Assembly (NCBI RefSeq): GCF_027364955.1
Contig: NZ_DAHXOI010000002.1
Coordinates: 62,001-126,000 of the forward strand
Source: Ferrimicrobium sp.
GTDB taxonomy: Bacteria; Actinomycetota; Acidimicrobiia; Acidimicrobiales; Acidimicrobiaceae
Reading direction: 5' to 3'
DNA length: 64,000 nt
Positions 33,342 through 42,025 of the stretch are shown here, one piece after another; position 1 is the stretch's first letter; every line of letters starts with the position of its first letter. A program made the translations under genes and the position numbers. The notes under the pieces were generated by a model. The model did not search any database. It worked only from the letters and a program-made list of their open reading frames with translations, and was not told the DNA's origin.

Positions 33342-34067
33342 TCATGCATCTGCAGCCGTCCTTCGCCGTCCGAACGCCACCAATAGCAGCGCAGTGAGTG
33401 CAAACCATCCCACCATTGGCAGTAGAAAGATGTCCCCTCCCGGCCAGTGCAGACCTAATCCCTGGGCCATCCAGAACGTCCCAAAACTGGTCAACATCAC
33501 ACCCACCACCATCTTGAGCTTGTTCTCTGGCACCTCCGTCAAGGCCCGGGCCAACACGATGCCAAGGGCGGCGACGACGAGCACCGCCACCAAAGCCGCG
33601 AGCGAAGCCTGACCAAGCGCACGGGCGCTCGACCCCAGCGATATCACAATAACCGCCACCTCGAGCCCTTCGAGCAAAACACCTTTGAATGCGATCACAA
33701 AGCCCTGGCGATCCGCCTCGTGTTTGAGTCGAGTCACCTGCCGCTCAAAGATCGCAGCCTCATCATGCATCGCCTTGGCCCCGATCGAGCGCAGCACCGC
33801 TTTGTGAAGCCACTGTAGGCCAAAGACCAGCAGCACAAACCCAACCACGGTGCGCAAAAGCGCAAGTGGGACATAGTGCACCATCGCCGTCCCTAGGACC
33901 ACTACGGTGAGGACGAGGATACCAATCGCTAGCACCGCACCGCGGAGTGCAATACGCCAGCCATGGGTAAAACCGACCGCGAGAACGATCGTCAGTGCCT
34001 CAACAGCCTCCACTGCGCTTGCAAAAAAGACCGGAAGAACAAGCGCCCAATCCATACGTGGCGCCAC
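33342..34067 (-). CDS. COG4280/GDT1-like membrane protein
   Basis: The 241-residue protein has six to seven helices arranged as two repeats. ASAVEAVEALTIVLAVGFTH in the first and GVLLEGLEVAVIVISLG in the second place paired glutamates in the membrane, recalling the ExGD motifs of GDT1/UPF0016 cation exchangers. A cation transport role is inferred. The frame starts with GTG at 34067, overlapping the upstream HAD stop by one base; ATG at 34055 is an alternative. Confidence 0.7.
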   Translation of the reverse strand: MAPRMDWALVLPVFFASAVEAVEALTIVLAVGFTHGWRIALRGAVLAIGILVLTVVVLGTAMVHYVPLALLRTVVGFVLLVFGLQWLHKAVLRSIGAKAMHDEAAIFERQVTRLKHEADRQGFVIAFKGVLLEGLEVAVIVISLGSSARALGQASLAALVAVLVVAALGIVLARALTEVPENKLKMVVGVMLTSFGTFWMAQGLGLHWPGGDIFLLPMVGWFALTALLLVAFGRRRTAADA

Positions 34068-34819
34068 TATCTCGAAACGAGCTTCTCGAGGAATTCAACG
34101 TCAATGAGGCCACTACCCTCCGCTCCTGAGGCCAACCGCCAGTGGGCTGGCTCGCCGGGGTCACCGAGACTCGAGGCCACACAGGCCGCCTCGGAGAAAT
34201 CCTGGTCTTGGGTGTAGTCACTCGGGGTGATCAAGGTGGGAATACCTGCACCGACACTGGCCAACAGTCCAGCGCGTGTATCCTCAAGCGTCACCACGTG
34301 GTGTGCAGCTGCACGGTGCCGCTCAAGCAACCAAAGATAGATGCCCGGATCAGGCTTCTTGCGTGGGACGATATCACCAATGCCGAGATGTTGGAAACGG
34401 TCCTGCCAATCGTCGCCGAGACTCCTGCGCAACAGGGCATCAAGCCCCTCAAAGGTGATCGTCGAAGCGATAGAGATCGGAATGCGTCGGGAAGCGAGTT
34501 CATCCAGCAGGCGTCGTACGCCCACGCGAAGTTCAATACCACCTTCGTCGACCAGTTCACGAAAGTAACGTGCCTTGACATCATGGATCTGCTCAACCTG
34601 CGCATCACTCAAGGTCCCTAGCTCAGGGTGTTGGCTCCAATAGAAACGGATTCGCTCCTTACCACCCATAATGGCAAGGAGCTCACCATAGAGTTGGGGA
34701 TCCCAGTCAACGGGATAACCCAGCTCACGAAAGGCGGAGTTGTAGGCCACGCGATGACCTCCACGCTCCGTCTCCGCTATCGTTCCATCGACATCAAAGA
34801 AAACCGCCTCAAGTGTCAT
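34067..34819 (-). CDS. HAD hydrolase, CbbY/phosphatase-like subfamily
   Basis: The 250-residue protein reads AVFFDVDGTIAETERGGHRV (nucleophile DVDGT), ISIASTITFEGLDALL, IVPRKKPDPGIYLWLLER and VVTLEDTRAGLLASVGAGI, matching CbbY-type HAD proteins. CbbY removes xylulose bisphosphate, a RuBisCO inhibitor, in autotrophs. No RuBisCO gene is visible here, so another sugar phosphate is possible. It is the first gene of the run down to the YihY gene. Confidence 0.83.
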   Translation of the reverse strand: MTLEAVFFDVDGTIAETERGGHRVAYNSAFRELGYPVDWDPQLYGELLAIMGGKERIRFYWSQHPELGTLSDAQVEQIHDVKARYFRELVDEGGIELRVGVRRLLDELASRRIPISIASTITFEGLDALLRRSLGDDWQDRFQHLGIGDIVPRKKPDPGIYLWLLERHRAAAHHVVTLEDTRAGLLASVGAGIPTLITPSDYTQDQDFSEAACVASSLGDPGEPAHWRLASGAEGSGLIDVEFLEKLVSR

Positions 34820-34848
34820 CGTTGACCTTTCTACTCTCGTGACGGAGG

Positions 34849-36024
34849 TTAGCGAGACCTCCGCGAGTACTGTGCTGGCCGACGTGGTCGCCTGGAGCCA
34901 CCACCACGACCTCCGCCATAGGACCCACCATCGCTACCCGGCACACCAGTCTGTAGCTGTTGTTCAATCGAGCGTGCCTTGGAGCGATCTCGATCAGAGA
35001 CCAGCGAGATGACTACACCAGTATTTCCCGCCCGTCCAGTGCGGCCAGACCGGTGAAGATAATCGGTGAAGTTGTTCGGAAGATCATAGTGAAGGACAAG
35101 TGCCACCTCATCGACGTGGATACCACGAGCGGCGACATCCGTCGCGATCAACACCTGTGTCCGCTTGGTCAGGAAACGCCGCAGGGCTGCATCGCGTTGG
35201 CGCTGCGAGAGACCGCCATGTACTGCAGAGGCGTCCATGCCCAAATCGGCTAGCTCGTCATCGAGTCGATCAACCTGATCACGGGTGTTGCAAAAAACGA
35301 TGGTCGGACCATGACCAAGTGCGTAATCCGAAACCAGACCCGCCTTCTCGTAGCGGCCAGCAGGTACGAAACGATGCTCAAGTTTTGGTTCATCAGCCTC
35401 AATCGTGATGAATGTCGGGTCCGTCAGGTACCGTTGTACTAGCGATCTTACTGGATTGTCAAGGGTAGCCGAGAAGAAAGCTGTCTGCCGACGAGCGGTT
35501 AAGGAGCCAAGAATCTCTGCAACCGCCGGGCCAAACCCCATATCAGCCATGCGATCAACCTCATCAAGAACGACATGGGTTACCGCATCCAGCGAGACGG
35601 CCCGCCGATCTACCAGATCCATCAAACGTCCAGGAGTGGCGACAAGAACGTCGACCCCACGCTTGAGCTGTTGGATCTGCTTTCCGTAGGGTGTTCCTCC
35701 GTACACGGCCATCACCCAGAAGTCCCTCGGAGCCAAGCTCACAAGCGCTTTTTGCACCTGTTGTGCCAACTCACGTGTCGGCACCAAAATAAGACCGAGT
35801 GGTCCGGTCGCGCGGCCACGAACCCCCTCGAGCAGTGAGACCAAAGGAACACCGAAGGCAAAGGTCTTTCCAGATCCCGTTGGTGCTTGTGCGATCAGAT
35901 CATGGCCAGCAAGCGAAGCAGGAATTGCCTGGGCTTGGACCGCAGTGGGTTCAGTAATTCCAATCGCAGTCAAGCGCGCTTGAATTTGGGCGTCAACGCC
36001 CAAGGTATCGAATATATTCGACAA
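34849..36024 (-). CDS. DEAD-box ATP-dependent RNA helicase (DEVD variant)
   Basis: The 391-residue helicase has AQAPTGSGKTFAFGVPL (motif I), PTRELAQQV (Ia), TPGRLMDLV (Ib), VVLDEVDRMADMGF (motif II, DEVD in place of DEAD), FFSATLDN (III), ATDVAARGIHVDEV (V) and YLHRSGRTGRAG (VI). A Gly/Arg-rich tail, YGGGRGGGSRRPRRP, should bind RNA. It likely unwinds RNA during cold or ribosome assembly. The TTG start at 36024 is chosen because GAGGAG lies six bases upstream; the frame opens further to 36075 without family similarity. Confidence 0.9.
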   Translation of the reverse strand: MSNIFDTLGVDAQIQARLTAIGITEPTAVQAQAIPASLAGHDLIAQAPTGSGKTFAFGVPLVSLLEGVRGRATGPLGLILVPTRELAQQVQKALVSLAPRDFWVMAVYGGTPYGKQIQQLKRGVDVLVATPGRLMDLVDRRAVSLDAVTHVVLDEVDRMADMGFGPAVAEILGSLTARRQTAFFSATLDNPVRSLVQRYLTDPTFITIEADEPKLEHRFVPAGRYEKAGLVSDYALGHGPTIVFCNTRDQVDRLDDELADLGMDASAVHGGLSQRQRDAALRRFLTKRTQVLIATDVAARGIHVDEVALVLHYDLPNNFTDYLHRSGRTGRAGNTGVVISLVSDRDRSKARSIEQQLQTGVPGSDGGSYGGGRGGGSRRPRRPAQYSRRSR

Positions 36025-36185
36025 AGAAGTCTCCTCTACATACACGCGGAACTCCCACGTGCGTAGAAACTCCACATTCTTCGTGCCCGAATGGGCAGGC
36101 GCCGTTCGACAATCGAACAGGCCTTCACTAGCCTAGCAGGTCGCCACGTTCCCTCAGGCACTCGTTGCGTAACAAGAAAGGGCTC

Positions 36186-36878
36186 TCAACTCACCAACCA
36201 GCGGAAGAGGTTCAACTGTGTCGGGTCGAGATCGATCAATCGCTCTGGATGCCACTGTACCGCGACGAGTCCTGGCCGTTCCATCGCCTCGACGACACCA
36301 TCCTCTGACACCGCCGTCACCACCAGATCTCCCCCTGGCACATCGACTGCCTGGTGATGGAGCGAGTTCGCCTGCTCGATACCTGGCAGCAGCCGGGCGA
36401 GCTCCGAGTCATCGGAGACGCTGATGCTATGGGCGTACTCGTACTCGTGTTCTGTGAGGGAATGCCGGTTTTTACCGCTCGTCTCAAGATCCTGAATAAG
36501 CGTTCCACCGAAGAAGACATTGACGACCTGTATGCCACGACAGATCGCGAGAATCTTACGATCCTGATGGAGTGCCTCATCCAGTAAGGCTCGCTCAATC
36601 CGGTCACGATTGACCTCAATCCCATAGACCTTGTCAGAGTTCACCGTCTGTCCATAGAGAGCGGGATCGACGTCACCACCTCCAGTAAGCATGAGTGCAT
36701 CGGTAGAGGCGATCAGCTCCTTGGCTATCCTCTTGATCTCCGACTCAGCGAGATCACCGATCTGCGCCGGTGCCATCATCCCGTAGGATCCAAGACGAGC
36801 AAGAGCATCCAGATAGCCTTCGTGGGCCCCAGTACGCCTCCCCGATAATTGCCCCGCAGTTACTACAACCCGTGCCAT
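36186..36878 (-). CDS. class I glutamine amidotransferase-like peptidase C26 (PuuD-like)
   Basis: The 230-residue protein has LTGGGDVDPALYG, the nucleophile elbow AICRGIQVVNVFFGG (Cys), LHHQAVD and the catalytic His-Glu in VAVQWHPERL. This matches gamma-glutamyl-GABA hydrolase PuuD and related C26 peptidases that free GABA or another amine from a gamma-glutamyl conjugate. No other putrescine-pathway genes adjoin it. Its start faces a repeat-rich region shared with the divergent DedA gene. Confidence 0.85.
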   Translation of the reverse strand: MARVVVTAGQLSGRRTGAHEGYLDALARLGSYGMMAPAQIGDLAESEIKRIAKELIASTDALMLTGGGDVDPALYGQTVNSDKVYGIEVNRDRIERALLDEALHQDRKILAICRGIQVVNVFFGGTLIQDLETSGKNRHSLTEHEYEYAHSISVSDDSELARLLPGIEQANSLHHQAVDVPGGDLVVTAVSEDGVVEAMERPGLVAVQWHPERLIDLDPTQLNLFRWLVS

Positions 36879-36916
36879 TACAAAACCTCCCCGTCCCTAT
36901 CGCAGTCGACATCGCT

Positions 36917-37001
36917 AGCTGTCAACGTTCTTACCGTCGACTCTGCAGCTGTCAACGTTCTTACCGTCGACTCTGCAGCTGTTCGCGTTCTTATTGTCGA
37001 C
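36917..37001. repeat. 30-bp tandem repeat, 2.8 copies
   Basis: AGCTGTCAACGTTCTTACCG TCGACTCTGC (30 bp) is present at 36917-36946 and again exactly at 36947-36976; a third copy with five changes runs 36977-37001. Each unit contains GTCGAC, and CTGCAG occurs at the unit borders. It lies 40-120 bp ahead of the PuuD-like gene in the divergent control region. It may be an operator array; no spacers or arrays like CRISPR are present. Confidence 0.75.
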
Positions 37002-37274
37002 GTAATCGTTGCCGAGCACACCAAAAGGCAAAACCCTCAACTGCCAGCCTATCTGTCAACACATCGCCAGCCGCACCACCTCACCATCTGACGCGTATCG
37101 TCTGTCCCATATCGTTGGTAGTACCGGTGTCTTAGCTCCTCGCGATGTATGAGCGGCGTGGGTGGGAGTTCTCCACCAACACCTACGATGACGATTAAGC
37201 CGTGCCAACGCGGCAAAGATTGGACAACGGACCGACAGCGATCAACTTGTGGAGGTGCTAGTGTCTAGGTAACT
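37002..37274. other. upstream region of the DedA gene
   Basis: No gene. GGAGGTGC at about 37251 and TAGTGT (37259-37264) are possible translation and -10 signals of the DedA gene at 37275. Confidence 0.35.
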
Positions 37275-38045
37275 ATGGAGCACCTCATCTCAACATGGGG
37301 CTACCTGGCAATCTTCCTTCTTTCAATTGCCCAGTCGGCCTGCGTTCCCACCTCGTCAGAGCTCACCTTCGGTTTTGCTGGTTTTCTCGCCTACACCGGT
37401 CACTTCAATATCGTTGAGGTCGTCGTCGTTGGTGCCCTCGGTGAACTGATCGGCGCCTACATTGCTTGGGCCTTTGGCATGACCGGTGGTCGCGCGCTCG
37501 TACTCCGCTACGGCAAATACATTCGTGTCGACCACGAACAGCTCGATCGCCTGCAAGCATGGTACGAGCGTCACCCTCGTTGGGGTGTCTTTGCCAGCCG
37601 TCTCCTACCGGTGGTTCGCAACTTCGTGGCCCTTGCCGCTGGACTCGCCGAGGTCCCGCCCCTCGCTTTTGGAGTCCTCACGTTGCTCGGATCGCTCGTG
37701 TGGGATGGTGGGCTTACCTTGCTCGGCTACTCCGTTGGATCAGCCTGGCAGCATATGGTCCACACCGTCTCCGACGCGGGCTATGCGGTGGTCCTCCTCG
37801 TTGTGATCGTCGTCGCATTCCTCTTCATGGCCCATCGCAAAGCGTCAGGGTCGCGCCGTCGAGCGGGTGACCAGCGGGTACCGTCGTCACCAGAGCCAGT
37901 CCGCTCCTCCGATGAGGTGGCACTCACACCGACTGCCTCCTCCACTCGAGCTGACTACAGCGACCCTACCGGCTATCTCTCGGCGCTCTCAAAACTTGCT
38001 CGCGCCAAAGCCGTTGTCCAAGACCCCGATACACCTACCCCATAG
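37275..38045 (+). CDS. DedA-family (VTT domain) membrane protein
   Basis: The 256-residue protein has the DedA layout: SELTFGFAGFLAYTGHFN, the re-entrant segment ALGELIGAYIAWAFGMTGGR, YGKYI, and the conserved RLLPVVRNFVALAAGLAEVP followed by LGSLVWDGGLTLLGYSVGSA. DedA proteins are lipid scramblase-like and support undecaprenyl phosphate recycling and proton homeostasis. The roughly 70-residue tail is polar and cytoplasmic. The ATG at 37275 follows TCTAGGTAACT. Confidence 0.87.
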   Translation: MEHLISTWGYLAIFLLSIAQSACVPTSSELTFGFAGFLAYTGHFNIVEVVVVGALGELIGAYIAWAFGMTGGRALVLRYGKYIRVDHEQLDRLQAWYERHPRWGVFASRLLPVVRNFVALAAGLAEVPPLAFGVLTLLGSLVWDGGLTLLGYSVGSAWQHMVHTVSDAGYAVVLLVVIVVAFLFMAHRKASGSRRRAGDQRVPSSPEPVRSSDEVALTPTASSTRADYSDPTGYLSALSKLARAKAVVQDPDTPTP

Positions 38046-38548
38046 CTCATCCGCGCCCGCTGCCGAGTAGGTCGTCGTGGCGAAGACTCGGCCCTCCCTG
38101 GGGTGTCCATGCGCCAAAGCCGCCGCCCCGTGGGGCGCAATGGCCGGTAGCTGCGAAGCAAGTTGTTCGTGATTGCGTCCTACCTCTTTCCACAATCGTT
38201 GCACCACAACGGACGCCGACGACCCAACCGCCGCAGACCCCGGTCGACAATGCACAATATCCACTCCCGTAGACCAGTTGGGGAGCGCAAATCTGCGGCC
38301 AGTCGCTGAATTCCAGCGATGAAACTCACACAATGACCGTCAGCGAATCCTCCCCCCATAGGGTAGGGTGTCGTGATATCGATGGCCACAACCAGGTATC
38401 GGAGCATACCCAGACGGCATGATACTCCCGGCCACCTGGCGCTGTCGCTTTGGGTATCTGCTGTGCAAAAGGATGTCTACATCTTTTGGCTCCGCGTCGG
38501 TGGCAACGACCGTCGGCGCCGGCTCGACCATTGGACAAAGGAGAGAGG
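38046..38548. other. intergenic stretch between DedA and DMFase-like genes
   Basis: About 500 bp without a supported gene. Several overlapping minus-strand frames exist, but none shows a family. A GC-rich imperfect hairpin near 38110-38136 (GCGCC with GGCGC) might end the DedA transcript. Confidence 0.35.
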
Positions 38549-40174
38549 TTGGCAGGACAACATCAACGAATAACCGCGAAACAACGAGGGCGCCGGCTCC
38601 TCATCGTCGTCATCGTGATCCTCGTCATCGGCGCCGGAACTTCGATCGCTTTTGCGACCTCCTCCTCAACGACTACCCACCCCACCAAGGTCGCCCCAAC
38701 CAAGGCGTCTGGGACAAAACGACTCGCGGCTACCTTCAATGGTCCTGATGGTGTCGAAGCCCGGTGGGTTATCCAACAGAACAAACTGCCTGGGACCACC
38801 GCTTGGAAGATAACCGGATCACAAACTCCAGATGCCATCATGGGCTACACCAACCGTCCACAAGCGCGCCTGGGCCAAACGGTCAATGTCTACGTCTCGA
38901 CCGTCGCTCCCACGTACCGTATCGAAGCCTTCCGAATGGGCTATTACCAAGGACTCGGCGCTCGGTTGGTCTGGACATCCAAGCAGCTCACTGGCGTGGT
39001 ACAACCAAGCTGTCCAGCCTCTGCCCCCCTCTATATGGTGCAATGCAACTGGCAGCGCTCGACCTCCTTTCCCATCACAAAGGCGTTTGTCCAAGGTGAC
39101 TATCTCTTGAAGCTGGTGGGCGCAGGTGGACAGCAAAGCTATATTCCCCTCACGGTCTGGGATCCCCACTCAACGGCGACCTATGTCGTCATGAACGCTG
39201 TCTTTACCTGGCAGGCCTTTAACCCCTTCGGTGGCTATGACCTCTATCAGGGTGCCACGCCTGAGCCAGGTTATCCACCTCCCAATCGGTCGCGCGTCCT
39301 CTCCTTCGACCGTCCCTATGGCTACGGCAATGGAGCAGCAAACTTCTTAACCAACGAATACCCGCTGGTACGCTACATGGAAAAGCATGGTCTCAATGTG
39401 ACCTACTGGACCAACATTACCCTCACGGTCCATGGCAACCTCCTTACCAACCACCAGGCGCTACTCTCTCTCGGACATGACGAGGAGTGGTCGACGAGGA
39501 TGCGTTCAAATGCAGTTGCTGCCAGCACCCACGGCGTCAATCTGGTCTTCTTCGGTGCGAGCCCGATCCTGCGCAAGGTCCGCCTCCAGTCCTCACCCCT
39601 TGGACCAAACCTGGAGGTCGTGAATTACCGCGACCCGCAGGCCGATCCACTCTATGGGGTCGACAATGCTCGCGTCACACAGAACTGGTGGGGTCAGCCC
39701 CCCGCCAACTTACCCGCCTCGTCCTTGGTGGGCGATACCTATATCGGCTACAACAACAACCTCAGCTTTCCGCTCGTGGTCACCGACGCGCGCACTTGGC
39801 TCTTTGCGGGTACCGGCCTCACCAACGGCTCGAAGATACCAGGTCTCTTGAAGTATGACTTTGACGGCTACGATCCCAGCCGCCCGAACCCTCCCAACGT
39901 CGAGATCCTCAGTCACTCGCCAGTTGTCATCGGCTTTGATAACCACAAAACTTACGCTGACACGACTTACGTCACCAACCCCACCAGCAAAGCCGGCATC
40001 TTCGAGAGCGGTACCAACAATTGGATCGCTGCCATGCAAGCTTGTCAACCGGGAACCACCGCCTGCCCGAGCCACCTTGTTCGCGTGATGACCGGCAATA
40101 TTCTCCGACTCTTTGGAACTGGCCCGACTGGCTTCACGAACCCCTCCACCGCCAACTGGTCACAGTTTTATTAA
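38549..40174 (+). CDS. membrane-anchored N,N-dimethylformamidase beta-subunit-like protein
   Basis: The 541-residue protein begins with one membrane anchor, RRLLIVVIVILVIGAGTSIA. The outer domain carries VVMNAVFTWQAFNPFGGYDL, RSRVLSFDRPYGYGNGAANF, EYPLVRYMEKHGLNVTYWTN and LLSLGHDEEWSTRMR, the pattern of the large (beta) subunit of N,N-dimethylformamidase and its many uncharacterised secreted relatives. No small subunit is adjacent, so real DMF hydrolysis is doubtful. AAAGGAG lies ahead of the TTG start at 38549, which is chosen over the longer frame from 38450. Confidence 0.78.
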   Translation: MAGQHQRITAKQRGRRLLIVVIVILVIGAGTSIAFATSSSTTTHPTKVAPTKASGTKRLAATFNGPDGVEARWVIQQNKLPGTTAWKITGSQTPDAIMGYTNRPQARLGQTVNVYVSTVAPTYRIEAFRMGYYQGLGARLVWTSKQLTGVVQPSCPASAPLYMVQCNWQRSTSFPITKAFVQGDYLLKLVGAGGQQSYIPLTVWDPHSTATYVVMNAVFTWQAFNPFGGYDLYQGATPEPGYPPPNRSRVLSFDRPYGYGNGAANFLTNEYPLVRYMEKHGLNVTYWTNITLTVHGNLLTNHQALLSLGHDEEWSTRMRSNAVAASTHGVNLVFFGASPILRKVRLQSSPLGPNLEVVNYRDPQADPLYGVDNARVTQNWWGQPPANLPASSLVGDTYIGYNNNLSFPLVVTDARTWLFAGTGLTNGSKIPGLLKYDFDGYDPSRPNPPNVEILSHSPVVIGFDNHKTYADTTYVTNPTSKAGIFESGTNNWIAAMQACQPGTTACPSHLVRVMTGNILRLFGTGPTGFTNPSTANWSQFY

Positions 40175-40222
40175 TCAGCATCCCGGCGAAGTACTTTCCA
40201 TGCAGAGTTCTAGGAGGCATCG

Positions 40223-41002
40223 ATGGCAGCTATCTATATTCACGGTCATGACCCATCGGTCCTTGCGTCACATCGTTGGCGGGGTGCCGAAAACTCCGCT
40301 GGCTACCTCGTACCCGTCCTGCAAGAGGACGACACCCTACTCGATGTTGGCTGTGGACCAGGAACCATCACGCGCGACTTTGCACAACTCCTCTCCAGAG
40401 GTCGTGTCATCGCCCTCGACCAAACCACGCCGATCGTCAAGGAAGCCGTTGGGGCCAGTCCGTACGGCTTTGGCATCGTTGGTGACGCCTACGCACTACC
40501 CTTTCAGAACAAGAGCTTTGACGTCGTCCATGCTCACCAGGTACTTCAACATCTTCGTGATCCACGACGAGCCGTGAGCGAGATGGCCAGGGTGGCCCGG
40601 CGCTACCTCGCCTTCGCCGACGCCGACTACGACCGGATGCTGTGGTGGCCCACCTCGGAGGGACTCGAGCGCTGGATGCAGGTGTACCAGGGCATCGCTT
40701 CGGCCAATCATGTCAATCCCAACATTGGCCGCGAACTCCCGTCGCTCGCGCTTGCCTGCGGGCTCGCACGCCACAGCGTCAACACCATCACCTGGACCTA
40801 TGCCACACCCGAGCTGTGCCATTGGTGGGGAGGGTTATGGGCTGGCCGGGTGCGACACTCCACTTTTGCGAGCGAGGCACTGCGGCTTGGACTCGCCAAC
40901 GCTGAGGAACTCGACTTCATTGCCCAAGGGTGGCAGAGCTGGGCAAACCAACCTGGAGCGATCTTTGTGATCACATCAGTAGCGATTCTGGCGGAAATTT
41001 AG
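40223..41002 (+). CDS. class I SAM-dependent methyltransferase
   Basis: The 259-residue protein has motif I LLDVGCGPGTITRDFAQLL, a motif II acid in RVIALDQT, DAYALPFQNKSFDVVHAHQV and motif post I LQHLRDPRRAVSEMARV, as in UbiE/MenG-like enzymes. The acceptor is unknown. AGGAGG precedes the ATG by four bases. It follows the DMFase-like gene by 48 bp and ends in a 4-bp overlap with the convergent channel gene. Confidence 0.85.
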   Translation: MAAIYIHGHDPSVLASHRWRGAENSAGYLVPVLQEDDTLLDVGCGPGTITRDFAQLLSRGRVIALDQTTPIVKEAVGASPYGFGIVGDAYALPFQNKSFDVVHAHQVLQHLRDPRRAVSEMARVARRYLAFADADYDRMLWWPTSEGLERWMQVYQGIASANHVNPNIGRELPSLALACGLARHSVNTITWTYATPELCHWWGGLWAGRVRHSTFASEALRLGLANAEELDFIAQGWQSWANQPGAIFVITSVAILAEI

Positions 41003-41976
41003 CGCTTGGACTCCTGGGGGCGAGGGCGAAGTACGAGAATCGTGTCCCCAGATTCGATCACCGGATCCGTCGAGACACCCATGTGGATCTGACCCTGTTT
41101 GACGACGCCGAGCAACAGCCCCTGCTCGATCGAACGGGCCTGACTGAGCGTACGGCCGATCACCCCCGGTTCGGCGGGATATTCGCGAAACATCATCTCG
41201 GGGGAGCGCACCATCTCCAGCAGTAGATCACCAGCGTGGGGAGTCTCGATACTCTTGGCAAGTGTATGCCCCAACAGATCCTCGATCGAGACCGTCGTCT
41301 CCACCCCCAAATCCGTGAGTGCCGTCGCAATCCTCGAGGAGTTGGCGACGGCGATGAGCGGGACAGCCGGTGCAAGATGTCGGAGCATCACAGCGATCAG
41401 CAGTGCGTCCTTCTCATCCTCGACAGCGATGAGAAGCCGCGAGGCCCGCTCTGGCTCCGAGCGCCGGAGGACGGTCTCAAGGGTCGGATCCCCCTTGATC
41501 GTCTCGATCGTTGCCGGGAGACTCTCCAGATTGCTCTCCGCGACCACCACCACCCGCTCTCCCGTGGCGGCGACCTCACTCGCAATCTTGCGCACGGCAT
41601 CGTGCATGCCATAGATCGCAACAAAACTTCCTTTGGGGGGTCCTTCTCGCATGTGCAAGAGCTTAGCGAGCCGAGTGGCGGTGAGCGATGCCGCCAGAAA
41701 GGCAAAGGCGGCGCCAAAGAGTGGAATTGTCGTCACCATCACAAGAATGGCGATCACTCGGCCGACGGTGTTGTGTGGTGTCACATCCCCATAGCCGACG
41801 GTTGTCGCTGTGGTGACCGCCCAGTAAAGACCGATGCCAACACTGACATGCTGGGTAAGGGCAAAGGCGATGGCGCCGATCACCAAACAGGTGATCGAAG
41901 CGACCAACAGCGTCACAATCTGGCTACGTTTGACCTTCGTCAACAGGACAGCAAACAACGTGGGCATGGCAGCCAC
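40999..41976 (-). CDS. two-TM potassium channel with RCK (TrkA-N/TrkA-C) domains
   Basis: The 325-residue protein starts with two membrane helices enclosing the selectivity filter TATTVGYGD. It then has an RCK/TrkA-N domain (FVAIYGMHDAVRKIASEVA to about residue 240) and a C-terminal TrkA-C domain (VIGRTLSQARSIEQGLLLGV to the end). Such channels control potassium flux gated by calcium, NAD(H) or nucleotides. The Rossmann glycine pattern is degenerate (YGMHDA), so the ligand is uncertain. Confidence 0.87.
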   Translation of the reverse strand: MAAMPTLFAVLLTKVKRSQIVTLLVASITCLVIGAIAFALTQHVSVGIGLYWAVTTATTVGYGDVTPHNTVGRVIAILVMVTTIPLFGAAFAFLAASLTATRLAKLLHMREGPPKGSFVAIYGMHDAVRKIASEVAATGERVVVVAESNLESLPATIETIKGDPTLETVLRRSEPERASRLLIAVEDEKDALLIAVMLRHLAPAVPLIAVANSSRIATALTDLGVETTVSIEDLLGHTLAKSIETPHAGDLLLEMVRSPEMMFREYPAEPGVIGRTLSQARSIEQGLLLGVVKQGQIHMGVSTDPVIESGDTILVLRPRPQESKR

Positions 41977-42025
41977 AGCCTACCAGCGCAACACCCAACT
42001 CCACCAAGACCACCATGAGAAGCAT

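Noticed and set aside
36917-37001. CRISPR-like repeats
   Set aside because: The repeats are head-to-tail without spacers and there are no cas genes.
36849-37091. 80-codon frame containing the 30-bp repeats
   Set aside because: The repeat length is a multiple of three, so the frame stays open by default. No start signal or family.
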